This document shows positions 47,424 to 55,228 of a stretch of DNA of 64,000 nt, one piece after another; position 1 is the first letter of the stretch; each line of letters starts with the position of its first letter. The stretch is from Lacrimispora amygdalina. GTDB lineage: Bacteria; Bacillota; Clostridia; Lachnospirales; Lachnospiraceae. The DNA lies in assembly GCF_003432035.1 (NCBI RefSeq), contig NZ_QOHO01000053.1:34564-98563 (forward strand), written 5' to 3'. The position numbers and the translations under genes were made by a program. The notes under the pieces are model-generated. The model searched no databases. It was given only the letters and a program-made list of their open reading frames with translations, and had not been told where the DNA came from.

Positions 47424-48404
47424 CTAAAAAGTGATAAAGAGCAGAATTCCAACAGGGATAAGTGCCAGTATGTATGTAACCGTCATCAGTCTGTTGGCTC
47501 TTAAGATGTCTTCATACTCCACCGCCCTCACCGGATCTCCTATGACAGGTTTTTCATATAAGGTTCCAAAATACCATGCATTTCCAGCCAGCTCTATCTG
47601 TAGAATCCCAGCACAGGCTGATTCGGTCTGCGCGGAATTAGGACTTTTGTGGTTAAAACGGTCACGTTTAAAAATACGGAGTCCATTCCTTCCATTATAC
47701 TTTCCTCCATAAAACAATTGGCATAAATAACCTGCCGCCAGCATGAAAAAGGCTGATAATCGGGCCGGAACAAAGTTAACCAGATCATCAAGCTTTGCTG
47801 CACACCGCCCAAACCAGAGATACCGGTCATTTTTATAGCCTACCATGGAATCCATGGTGTTAACTGCCTTATAAAGAAATACACCGGTCCCTCCAAAAAG
47901 TGTCATGAATATCAAAGGAGCGATCACTCCATCGGAGGTATTCTCCGCTACGGTTTCCACTGTGGCCTTTGTAATACCCATATCTGTAAGATTTTTTGTA
48001 TCTCTGCCCACTATCATGGATACTGCCTGCCTCGCTTCTTCCGTATCCTGTTTTAAAAATGCACGGTATACCTTCATACTCTCTTTTCTTAAAGAATGCC
48101 AGGCCATCATCTGATAACACATAATGCTTTCCACAGCGAGCCCGGCTATGGGGGAAAGGCTGTAGGAAACAGACAAAAGACCAAAGGAAAAACCACCTGC
48201 TGCAAGAAGCACCAGTAAAACCAGACATACACCTGCCTGTCTTTCCCCTGTTTCATCTTTCGGGAATACAGACCGCAATTTTTTCTCCAGCCAGCTTATC
48301 AGGTTTCCAATTCCGCATACGGGATGCCACAAAAATAACGGATCTCCAAAGCACGCATCCAGAAAACAGCCAATCAGTACCGCAGTTATATGATAGTTAA
48401 ACAT
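47424..48404 (-). CDS. cbiB: Adenosylcobinamide-phosphate synthase
   Basis: Integral membrane protein that joins aminopropanol phosphate to adenosylcobyric acid. It has 326 residues with several hydrophobic segments, the N-terminal DACFGDPLFLWHPVCGIG signature, VETVAENTSDGVIAPL and KAVNTMDSMVGYKNDRY, all diagnostic of CbiB. It lies between cobD and the short CobU-like gene. Confidence 0.95.
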   Translation of the reverse strand: MFNYHITAVLIGCFLDACFGDPLFLWHPVCGIGNLISWLEKKLRSVFPKDETGERQAGVCLVLLVLLAAGGFSFGLLSVSYSLSPIAGLAVESIMCYQMMAWHSLRKESMKVYRAFLKQDTEEARQAVSMIVGRDTKNLTDMGITKATVETVAENTSDGVIAPLIFMTLFGGTGVFLYKAVNTMDSMVGYKNDRYLWFGRCAAKLDDLVNFVPARLSAFFMLAAGYLCQLFYGGKYNGRNGLRIFKRDRFNHKSPNSAQTESACAGILQIELAGNAWYFGTLYEKPVIGDPVRAVEYEDILRANRLMTVTYILALIPVGILLFITF

Positions 48405-48425
48405 AAGTCAGTCCTTTTCCCTGTT

Positions 48426-48821
48426 CTATTTAATCCGGGCAGGTAACCCGCATACCAGCCGGTATACTTCGCCGCTGTGTTTTGCCAGCTCCACTGCCGC
48501 TCTGCCGGCACTTTCCCTCCACCGCCTGTCAAACGGATCTTCGGGCACAATCCCGCATCCAAGCTCATTGATGGTAATAATCACTTCCGGATTCTTTTCC
48601 AGAATATTTCGTATAAATTCTTCCGGATTCTTTTCTTCCCTCAGAAGTCTTTTGACATACTCATGAAAATTGTGAATGATTCTGGATTCAAACGCTGCCG
48701 GATAGGAGTCTGAGCCCCCTTCTGCAACCTGTTTTTTATCATACGTTTCTATATTTGCAAGCTGCAGGGCATAGGAAAGCTTTCCCTGCCATGCTCCGCC
48801 GATAATTAACTTCATATTCAT
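48426..48821 (-). CDS. Short CobU-like protein
   Basis: A 131-residue protein clearly related to the adenosylcobinamide kinase/guanylyltransferase CobU but truncated internally. The start LIIGGAWQGKLSYA keeps the P-loop glycine and lysine but replaces the following Ser/Thr by Leu. The C-terminal motif INELGCGIVPEDPFDRRWRE matches the CobU VTNEVGxGIVP block. The middle segment with the RIxxHR histidine is missing. A full-length CobU encoded at 53601-54146 has the histidine but not a normal NEVGxGIVP block. Whether this protein is catalytic or a partner of the other is unknown. Confidence 0.8.
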   Translation of the reverse strand: MNMKLIIGGAWQGKLSYALQLANIETYDKKQVAEGGSDSYPAAFESRIIHNFHEYVKRLLREEKNPEEFIRNILEKNPEVIITINELGCGIVPEDPFDRRWRESAGRAAVELAKHSGEVYRLVCGLPARIK

Positions 48822-48840
48822 TAATTCCTTCCTGCCGTTT

Positions 48841-49605
48841 CTATATTTTTATGTGTGACAGGACAGCCAGTCCCATTACAAGAGCCAGTTCCAGGATCTG
48901 AAGAAAGTAACCTGCAAGATCTCCTGTGATTCCTCCAAATTCCCGTTTTGACATGCAGTAATAATACAAAAATACCATAAACGATATGGCAGAAACGACC
49001 AATAATGCCCATGCGCCTGCTAAAATCCAGACTCCCAGGAAGGAAATTCCAAGATAAAGAACCATAACAGTTCCAACCGCTCTTTTATGAGCTCCATCTG
49101 AAAAAGCCGCTGCCAGTCCGCTTTTTTTCGCCATAGGGAAGGTAACAACAGCAAGTCCGCTTAAGGCTCTGGTTATAACAAACGTCAGGCAATAGGCAGG
49201 GATCATGGCAGACCTCATTTCCATAAAAAATGCCAGGTATAAAAGGAAATAAATTCCACAGCCAATAATTGCAAATGCCCCTGTATGGGGATCTTTGAGT
49301 ATCTCCAGCTTTTTCTCAGTTTCGCCGTGGGATGATTTTGCATCGATTACATCAAGCAATCCATCCATATGAATTCCACCTGTAACCAACACAGGGATGA
49401 CAACAGGCATGATCTGTTCTAAAAAAGGAAATCCAAAAGTACGAAAAAGAAGAATGGCGCCATACTCCAGCAAACCAATTACTGCTCCTATCAGCGGAAA
49501 AAAGCACATGGCATATTTCATCCGCTCTTTTGTCCACTGGACCTGGGGCACTGGTATCCGGGAATACATGGAGAAAGCGATCATCATACTGCCGGTAAGA
49601 TTCAT
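48841..49605 (-). CDS. cobS: Adenosylcobinamide-GDP ribazoletransferase (cobalamin synthase)
   Basis: Membrane enzyme that joins adenosylcobinamide-GDP with alpha-ribazole (phosphate), the last step of assembly. It has 254 residues with about six hydrophobic segments, MIAFSMYSRIPVPQVQW at the start and the metal-binding GGIHMDGLLDVIDA motif followed by LKDPHTGAFAII. It is the first gene of the second cob unit, with a promoter 70 bases upstream. Confidence 0.96.
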   Translation of the reverse strand: MNLTGSMMIAFSMYSRIPVPQVQWTKERMKYAMCFFPLIGAVIGLLEYGAILLFRTFGFPFLEQIMPVVIPVLVTGGIHMDGLLDVIDAKSSHGETEKKLEILKDPHTGAFAIIGCGIYFLLYLAFFMEMRSAMIPAYCLTFVITRALSGLAVVTFPMAKKSGLAAAFSDGAHKRAVGTVMVLYLGISFLGVWILAGAWALLVVSAISFMVFLYYYCMSKREFGGITGDLAGYFLQILELALVMGLAVLSHIKI

Positions 49606-49920
49606 GGTCCTGCCCCCTTTCCTATCATGAAAGCTCTCATTTTAGTTCCAACACTTAGCAGTCATTAAAAAATATAATATCACAAAAATTGGCAAATGTC
49701 ATTTCCAATCATGTCATGGAGCAGTTTCAAACATATTATTTATTGACAGTCACTAAGCAAAACCAGATGCACATATCATTCAAATAAAATTGAAGGAAAC
49801 ACTCTGTCCTATGCCGAGACGTATGCTATTCTGTTTAATGATAATATCCATATACTGTTATACTTTTCCTGTTTCATTTTTTATGATAAACTTGAATAAT
49901 CAAACAAAGGGGGGAAATGT
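49606..49920. other. AT-rich divergent intergenic region between cobS and a YcxB-like gene
   Basis: 315 bases, visibly AT-rich. It holds the cobS promoter (49674-49702) and the ribosome-binding site of the plus-strand gene (AAAGGGGGG before 49921). I searched the minus strand for cobalamin riboswitch elements and found none; the space between promoter and cobS is only about 65 bases. No clear promoter for the plus-strand gene; TATACT at 49858-49863 is a weak candidate -10. Confidence 0.5.
49674..49702 (-). promoter_or_regulatory. Promoter of the cobS unit
   Basis: Minus-strand ATGACA (49702-49697) and TATTAT (49679-49674), 17-base spacer, about 70 bases before the cobS ATG. Reasonable sigma-A match. 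Confidence 0.5.
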
Positions 49921-50409
49921 ATGTTATTGGAATTCACTTATACAAAAGAAGAATATGCAGACGGCTGGAGAAACTATTTATTTCTGACAAAGGTATTTAA
50001 CAATTTTGATTTGGTTATCCTGGTATGTTCCTTACTGATTCCGATCTATTTGTTTTATCAATACGGATTTAGTGAAGTTTATGTCATACTTGCCTTCGTG
50101 ATATATTTTATAAATATCACGGTTATTACAGTCATTATCATTCGGCCTTACATAATTTACAAGGAATATGAACAACTTCGTCATCCTTATAAGCTGCTGT
50201 TCGAAGACGATAAAATCACATTTGACGCACACGCCGTGCATTCCACCATGACCTGGGATATCTACAAACACTATAGGGAAAACAAGAACTATTTTTACCT
50301 TATTCAGAAAAAGCGCTCCTATACATTAATACCAAAACGTGTTTTTACATCAGAAGAAGAAATCTGCGCATTCAGACAGCTTTTAACTTCTCATTTAACA
50401 ACTCCTTAA
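49921..50409 (+). CDS. YcxB-like membrane protein
   Basis: A 162-residue protein with two adjacent hydrophobic helices (about residues 30-52 and 57-78) and a C-terminal soluble beta-rich domain (LLFEDDKITFDAHAVHSTMTWDIYKHYRE, YTLIPKRVFTSEEE). This layout fits the YcxB-like family, whose function is unknown. The codons are visibly AT-richer than those of its neighbours, which may mean later acquisition. It is on the opposite strand to everything around it and splits the cob and hyd gene blocks. SD GGGGGG before ATG. Confidence 0.75.
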   Translation: MLLEFTYTKEEYADGWRNYLFLTKVFNNFDLVILVCSLLIPIYLFYQYGFSEVYVILAFVIYFINITVITVIIIRPYIIYKEYEQLRHPYKLLFEDDKITFDAHAVHSTMTWDIYKHYRENKNYFYLIQKKRSYTLIPKRVFTSEEEICAFRQLLTSHLTTP

Positions 50410-50416
50410 AACATAC

Positions 50417-50462
50417 AGGCTGCCGCATTCTCAGACACCAGGGTCTTTGATGCGGCAGCCTT
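50417..50462. terminator. Terminator between YcxB-like gene and hydF
   Basis: AGGCTGCCGCAT pairs perfectly with ATGCGGCAGCCT around a 22-base loop, between convergent stop codons. The T-runs are short on both sides, so efficiency is uncertain, but the stem is very stable. Confidence 0.7.
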
Positions 50463-50476
50463 ACAGATTATACTGC

Positions 50477-51670
50477 CTAAATGAGTTTTTTCAGATCCGG
50501 AAGCACCTCTAAGCTTCTCTTTAAAATTCCCTTCATATAAGCAATGGCAGTTCCATAGTTGGTAAAGGGCACTCCTGCATCCGCTGCTGTCTTTCTGCGG
50601 TATACCATCTCCCTTTCATTTAGCATACAGCTTCCGCAGTGAATGATCAGCTGGTAGCCGGAAAGTTCTTCCGGGAACTCTCTGCCTGAAGACGTCTCGA
50701 TCACCAGATCTTTTCCCGTAAATTCTTTCAGCCACCGTGGAAGTTTCACCGTGCCGATGTCATCACACTGTCTGTGATGGGTACAGCCTTCTGATATGAG
50801 AACTTTGTCCCCATCCTTTAGAGTGCTGATGGCCGCCACGCCTTTGACTGCATCCTCTAAAAAGCCTTTGTATCTTGCCATCAGAATGGAAAATGAGGTC
50901 AGCAGAATATCATCCGGTGTATCCTTATTTACCTGTTCAAATGCCTGACTGTCTGTTATAACCAGATAAGGCTTGGTTCCAAGCTTTTCAATGGTCTGCT
51001 TTAACTCCGTATCCCTTACGGATATGGCAACCGCTCCGGCCTCTAAAATATCTCTCATGGTCTGCTGCTGGGGCAGAATAATTCTGCCCTTGGGAGCCGC
51101 CGAATCAATGGGAATTACCAGAATTACAAGATCACAGGGCTTTAGTAAGTCTCCTACGATCTGCATCTTCATATCTCCTGTATTAACAAGACCTCCGATC
51201 CGCTCCTTCAGTTCATGGATGCAAAATCCTGTCTGGGCACTGACGGAAAGACCGTCTTCATAATCTCCTTCTCCCACAAGATCCGACTTGTTATACGCAA
51301 CCACATAAGGAATATTCTTCTCTTTAAACAATCCGATCAGCTGCTCATCCACTTCTGTCTTTCCTGCAGTTCCATCCACCACCAGGACTGCACAGTCTAC
51401 GCGGTTTAAGATCTGTTTTGTCTTTCGCACACGCATCTCACCCAGGGTACCTTCATCATCGAAGCCTGGTGTATCGATAATTACTACCGGTCCCATGGGA
51501 AGAAGCTCCATGGATTTATGAACGGGATCTGTTGTGGTTCCTTTAATATCCGATACCACAGACAGTTCCTGTCCGGTTACTGCATTGACTACACTTGATT
51601 TTCCTGCATTTCGTCGGCCGAAAAAGCCGATGTGAATTCTCTCAGATGACGGCGTCTCATTTAATCCCAT
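50477..51670 (-). CDS. hydF: [FeFe]-hydrogenase H-cluster maturation GTPase HydF
   Basis: Scaffold on which the 2Fe subcluster of [FeFe]-hydrogenase is finished and from which it is handed to HydA. The N-terminal G domain has GRRNAGKSSVVNAV, DTPGFDDEG and YNKSDLVG. The C-terminal domain carries the FeS ligands in EGCTHHRQCDD and HCGSCMLN (C-x-H ... H-C-x2-C). 397 residues from the ATG at 51670, chosen because GGAGAG lies just upstream. It follows hydG in a three-gene operon. Confidence 0.95.
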   Translation of the reverse strand: MGLNETPSSERIHIGFFGRRNAGKSSVVNAVTGQELSVVSDIKGTTTDPVHKSMELLPMGPVVIIDTPGFDDEGTLGEMRVRKTKQILNRVDCAVLVVDGTAGKTEVDEQLIGLFKEKNIPYVVAYNKSDLVGEGDYEDGLSVSAQTGFCIHELKERIGGLVNTGDMKMQIVGDLLKPCDLVILVIPIDSAAPKGRIILPQQQTMRDILEAGAVAISVRDTELKQTIEKLGTKPYLVITDSQAFEQVNKDTPDDILLTSFSILMARYKGFLEDAVKGVAAISTLKDGDKVLISEGCTHHRQCDDIGTVKLPRWLKEFTGKDLVIETSSGREFPEELSGYQLIIHCGSCMLNEREMVYRRKTAADAGVPFTNYGTAIAYMKGILKRSLEVLPDLKKLI

Positions 51671-51703
51671 GTTACTCTCCTTTTTCATGTCGTCAGTGTG
51701 GTA

Positions 51704-53119
51704 TCAGAACCGGAAATCCCGAATTCCGGCTTCAATTTTCTCCAGATGATCTTCACAGATCTGCCGTACCTTCTCTTTTGGGATATTATTTAATTCAGCT
51801 GCAATTAACGCTTCTCCTACTTTCCGTGTTTCCTCGGAAGCGTAGTCCATTAAATATTCCTTTAATGTCATCAGTGCATTGGGCTGGCAGCAGTTTTGGA
51901 TCTGGCCGCTTTTACACAGGCTCATAAAACGGTCGCCGGTCCGTCCTTCTCTGTAGCATGCCGTACAGAAGGAAGGAATATATCCTAAATCCATCAGCCA
52001 GTGCACCACCTCATCAAGGGTTCTCTGGTCCGATACATCAAACTGCTCGGTATCCGTCGGACGTACCTCTTCCTCATATCCGCCCACACTGGTTCTGGAA
52101 CCGCCGCTGATCTGTGACACGCCAAGGCGGATTACCTTTTCTCTCACACTCTGGCTTTCTCTCGTGGATACAATCATGCCTGTGTAAGGAACACAAACAC
52201 GGATCAGCGCACAGAGCTTTGCAAACGTTTCGTCGTCAATACCATTGGAAAATGCATTGGGATCAATATCATCAGCACTTTTAATACGGGGAACACTGAT
52301 GGTATGAGGACCTACTCCATGAACTGCCTCCAAATGCTCCGCATGCATTAACAGCCCGGCGAATTCATATTTGTAGCGTTCCAGTCCAAACAAAACTCCA
52401 ATTCCCACATCGTCTATGCCGCCTTCCATCGCCCGGTCCATGGCCTCTGTATGGTAAGCATAATCATGCTTTGGTCCTGTTGGGTGAAGGCTTTCATAGC
52501 TTTCTTTATGATAAGTTTCCTGGAATAAAATATAGGTTCCGATTCCGGCAGCTTTTAACTTCCGGTAATTTTCCACAGTCGTAGCTGCTATGTTCACATT
52601 CACTCTGCGGATGGCTCCGTTTTTATGCTTGATAGAATAAATGGTATCAATGCATTCCAGAATATATTCAATCGGGTTGTTAACAGGGTCTTCTCCAGCC
52701 TCAAGTGCAAGCCGCTTATGCCCCATGTCCTGAAGAGCAATCACTTCTCTGGCAAGTTCTTCCTGAGTCAGTTTCTTTCTTGCAATATGTTTGTTTTTTA
52801 AATGATAGGGACAATAGGTACAGCCATTTACACAGTAATTGGACAGATAGAGCGGTGCGAACATAACAATGCGGGTTCCGTAAAATTTCTTTTTGATTTC
52901 CTCTGCCAGATCATAAAGTTCATTGATCTTTTCCGGAATATCACAGGCTAAAAGAACCGAAGCTTCCCTGTGGGTAAGCCCCTTTAATTCTCTGGCTTTT
53001 GTAATAATCTGGTCAATCAGCTCCACATTGTTTTTGTTTTGCTCCGCATAATCAAGAGTTTTTAGAATTTCTTCATGAGAAATGAATTCTTCCGCTTTTG
53101 GCGATTTTGGATCATACAT
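51704..53119 (-). CDS. hydG: [FeFe]-hydrogenase H-cluster radical SAM maturase HydG
   Basis: Radical SAM tyrosine lyase that makes the CO and CN ligands of the H-cluster. The SAM-binding cluster motif is CVNGCTYCPYH (about residues 96-106). The C-terminal auxiliary cluster motif starts CTACYREGRTGDRFM and continues to CKSGQIQNCC, characteristic of HydG rather than ThiH. 471 residues, normal. SD AAAGGG before the ATG. No hydE or hydA gene lies in the window, so these must be elsewhere. Confidence 0.96.
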   Translation of the reverse strand: MYDPKSPKAEEFISHEEILKTLDYAEQNKNNVELIDQIITKARELKGLTHREASVLLACDIPEKINELYDLAEEIKKKFYGTRIVMFAPLYLSNYCVNGCTYCPYHLKNKHIARKKLTQEELAREVIALQDMGHKRLALEAGEDPVNNPIEYILECIDTIYSIKHKNGAIRRVNVNIAATTVENYRKLKAAGIGTYILFQETYHKESYESLHPTGPKHDYAYHTEAMDRAMEGGIDDVGIGVLFGLERYKYEFAGLLMHAEHLEAVHGVGPHTISVPRIKSADDIDPNAFSNGIDDETFAKLCALIRVCVPYTGMIVSTRESQSVREKVIRLGVSQISGGSRTSVGGYEEEVRPTDTEQFDVSDQRTLDEVVHWLMDLGYIPSFCTACYREGRTGDRFMSLCKSGQIQNCCQPNALMTLKEYLMDYASEETRKVGEALIAAELNNIPKEKVRQICEDHLEKIEAGIRDFRF

Positions 53120-53179
53120 AGTGATTCACCCTTTCTTTTGGGTCAGCATCTGCTTTCCCGTCAGTGTTTTTTTGTACTT

Positions 53180-53431
53180 CTAAGCATTCACATTCTGATA
53201 GGCTGTTTTGGAACTGATTCCACTTAACTTCCCGATCTTTCCGGTCAGGGCGGAAATGGTACTTTGAGGAGCATCCACCGCAATGCTTATGACGCTCACT
53301 CCTTTTTTGGGATATGGGATTCCCATACGTCCGATGATGAAATGCCGGTACTCATGAAGAATTTCATTTAAAATTTCCACAGAATCTTCCTCTTCCACGA
53401 CAATACCGATAACAGCAATTCTTGTTTCCAT
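53180..53431 (-). CDS. TM1266-family putative hydrogenase regulator
   Basis: An 83-residue ACT-like ferredoxin-fold protein (METRIAVIGIVVEEEDSVEIL, FIIGRMGIPYPKKGVSVISIAVDA, ALTGKIGKLSGISSKTAY). It matches the small family annotated as iron-only hydrogenase system regulator (TM1266), commonly beside hydrogenase maturation genes; NikR-C/ACT-like fold suggests small-ligand or metal sensing. It has no DNA-binding helix-turn-helix. First gene of the TM1266-hydG-hydF operon, behind an attenuator-like leader. Confidence 0.88.
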   Translation of the reverse strand: METRIAVIGIVVEEEDSVEILNEILHEYRHFIIGRMGIPYPKKGVSVISIAVDAPQSTISALTGKIGKLSGISSKTAYQNVNA

Positions 53432-53468
53432 GCTTATCCCCTTCTTTCCGTCTTCCCTTCATCATTTG

Positions 53469-53570
53469 AAAAAAGATAAGCCGCGCCAAAAAGGCGCGGC
53501 AAACAAACAATTCCTCAAATGCCGAACCTTCTACCTCAAAACTGGTTTTTGGTATCAGGATGCTACTATG
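53469..53570 (-). promoter_or_regulatory. Structured 5' leader with intrinsic terminator ahead of the hyd operon
   Basis: After the predicted start (near 53569) the minus-strand RNA first forms a hairpin, CCTGATACC pairing with GGTAGAAGG, whose GA/GA tandem mismatch is symmetric. About 35 bases later comes a perfect 8-base stem GCCGCGCC/GGCGCGGC followed by TTATCTTTTTT (53500-53469), a textbook terminator. The first gene starts 38 bases further on. The layout implies transcription attenuation by an unknown ligand, protein or tRNA; no T-box core is present. Confidence 0.65.
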
Positions 53571-53575
53571 TGATA

Positions 53576-53604
53576 AATATAACATACTTGAGGATTTTTT
53601 TCAA
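53576..53604 (-). promoter_or_regulatory. Promoter of the hyd maturation operon
   Basis: Minus-strand TTGAAA (53604-53599) and TATATT (53581-53576), spacer 17 bases. The -35 overlaps the stop codon of cobU, so the hyd operon begins exactly where the first cob unit ends. Confidence 0.6.
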
Positions 53605-54146
53605 TTAGTTCCTTCTTTCATTTTGATGGGGATTCCTGCCACTACTTCCACCACCATATGAGCTCTTTTCGCCGCAAGCTGATTGACGCTGCCAAGAACC
53701 TTCCTGTATTCATTGGTCTGGGAGCTGTAATGATCTCCGTCTGAAAACACATCATTTGTCACAATAACCAGATGATCGGTCTGGCGCTCTAAATTTATGA
53801 TTCCTTCTGCAATTTCGGCCGCTGCCGTATTTTTATCAAGCACCGGTATGTCTCCCTCCTCCCATAAACCAAACAGTTCATTGGAAACCAGGTTGGACAT
53901 ACATTCCAAAAGAATAACAGAGGGTCTTTTCTTAAATATCAGTTTTTTTAAGCTGCGGTAGCATTCCACCGTCTCAAACTGCTTTTTCTCCCGCATTTTC
54001 CTGTGCCTTAAGATTCTGTTTGCGCACTCCTCATCCCATGGTTTCATAGTGGCGATATAAATCCTGCTGCCAACGAAAGAGACTGCCAGGTCTTCTGCAT
54101 ATTCCGATTTTCCGCTTCCGCTTCCTCCGATAATGAGGGCAGTCAT
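53601..54146 (-). CDS. cobU: Adenosylcobinamide kinase / adenosylcobinamide-phosphate guanylyltransferase
   Basis: Phosphorylates adenosylcobinamide and transfers GMP to it. 181 residues with P-loop IIGGSGSGKSEYAE, the ANRILRHRKMRE block containing the histidine that carries GMP in characterised CobU, and LLECMSNLVSNELF. The usual VTNEVGxGIVP block is altered to VTNDVFSDGDHY, while SVNQLAAKRA and the C-terminal VVAGIPIKMK are retained. Overlaps the cobT stop by 4 bases. Last gene of the first cob unit. Confidence 0.93.
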   Translation of the reverse strand: MTALIIGGSGSGKSEYAEDLAVSFVGSRIYIATMKPWDEECANRILRHRKMREKKQFETVECYRSLKKLIFKKRPSVILLECMSNLVSNELFGLWEEGDIPVLDKNTAAAEIAEGIINLERQTDHLVIVTNDVFSDGDHYSSQTNEYRKVLGSVNQLAAKRAHMVVEVVAGIPIKMKEGTN

Positions 54147-55225
54147 AACTGATCCTCCATGGGCTTATAAGCCTCGATTTCAATATCCTCAAAGGAGCTC
54201 ATGGTTCCATATACATCCGCTGCCATATCAAGCAGAGGAATTGCTGCAACCGCCCCTGTCCCTTCTCCCAGACACATACCAGCCTGTATGAGAGGCGGCA
54301 GTCCCAGTTCCTCAAGAAGTATATGTCCTGCCGGTTCCGCGGACACATGGGAAGCAATCATAAAGTCCCTGCACCCCGGGTAGATCCGTTCTGCCGCAAG
54401 TGCTGCCACAGCTGATATAAAGCCGTCTAAAAGCACCGGAATCCGGTAAATGGCTCCTCCTAAAAATACTCCCGTCAAACCGGCCAGATCAAAACCGCCC
54501 ACTGCTGACAGTATATCCACTTCATCCTGACACCCGGGACCATACTCGGCCACAGCCTCCCGGATTACGTTCCGTTTCTGCTTCAATCCGGCATCATTTA
54601 ATCCGGCACCTCTTCCTGTCAGTTTTTCGGGGTCCTGCTTTAAAAGAAGGGAGGCAGCTGCACTGCTGGTAGTGGTATTTCCGATTCCCATCTCTCCTGT
54701 CGCCACCAGATCATAACCGTTCTCTGACAGCTCACCCATGAGTTCTATCCCTGTTTTAATTGCCTGAACAGCTTCATTTCTTGTCATTGCCTTAGTTTTT
54801 CGGAAATTCTTTGTACCATATGCAATTTTTCTGTTTAAAAGAGGATAGCGGGAGCCGGATACCAGATCCCTTGCAACACCCATATCAACCGGATAAACGT
54901 CCACACCGGCCCGTTTTGCCATAATACAGACACTGCTGTTGCCTTTTGTCATATTTTCCGTGACCACTGCTGTAACTTCCATTCCGGTCTGGGTAACGCC
55001 TTCCTCAACAATCCCGTTATCCGCACAGAGAATCAGAAGTCCCCGTTTATGTAAGGATACATGAGCATCTTTTCTGATTCCCGCAATTTTTACAATATCA
55101 TCTTCCAATACACCCAGGCTGTTTAACGGTTTGGCTACATGGGCCCAGCGCAGGCGTGCAGTCTCCATTGCCTTTTTATCAGGCGGCTGTATCAAAGATA
55201 AATAATCCTTTAGTTCTTCAATCAT
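54143..55225 (-). CDS. cobT: Nicotinate-nucleotide:dimethylbenzimidazole phosphoribosyltransferase
   Basis: Activates the lower-ligand base (for example dimethylbenzimidazole) as alpha-ribazole phosphate. 360 residues with PLNSLGVLEDDIVKIAGI, ADNGIVEEGVTQTG, GEMGIGNTTTSSA, and the catalytic glutamate near the C-terminus in LGEGTGAVAAIPLLDMA. The lower ligand actually used by this organism cannot be read from the window: no bluB or bza genes are present. Confidence 0.96.
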   Translation of the reverse strand: MIEELKDYLSLIQPPDKKAMETARLRWAHVAKPLNSLGVLEDDIVKIAGIRKDAHVSLHKRGLLILCADNGIVEEGVTQTGMEVTAVVTENMTKGNSSVCIMAKRAGVDVYPVDMGVARDLVSGSRYPLLNRKIAYGTKNFRKTKAMTRNEAVQAIKTGIELMGELSENGYDLVATGEMGIGNTTTSSAAASLLLKQDPEKLTGRGAGLNDAGLKQKRNVIREAVAEYGPGCQDEVDILSAVGGFDLAGLTGVFLGGAIYRIPVLLDGFISAVAALAAERIYPGCRDFMIASHVSAEPAGHILLEELGLPPLIQAGMCLGEGTGAVAAIPLLDMAADVYGTMSSFEDIEIEAYKPMEDQL

Positions 55226-55228
55226 CTT

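Noticed and set aside
49606..49920. Cobalamin riboswitch upstream of cobS
   Set aside because: No B12-box or conserved core seen on the minus strand, and the predicted leader is too short.
53505..53570. Known riboswitch or T-box ahead of the hyd operon
   Set aside because: No T-box core GGTGGTACCGCG, no cobalamin, SAM, FMN or TPP signature that I recognise; left as an unknown attenuator.
53364..53585. Possible 73-residue protein spanning the hyd leader
   Set aside because: It overlaps the terminator and the start of the TM1266-type gene in another frame, has no ribosome site and no recognisable domain.
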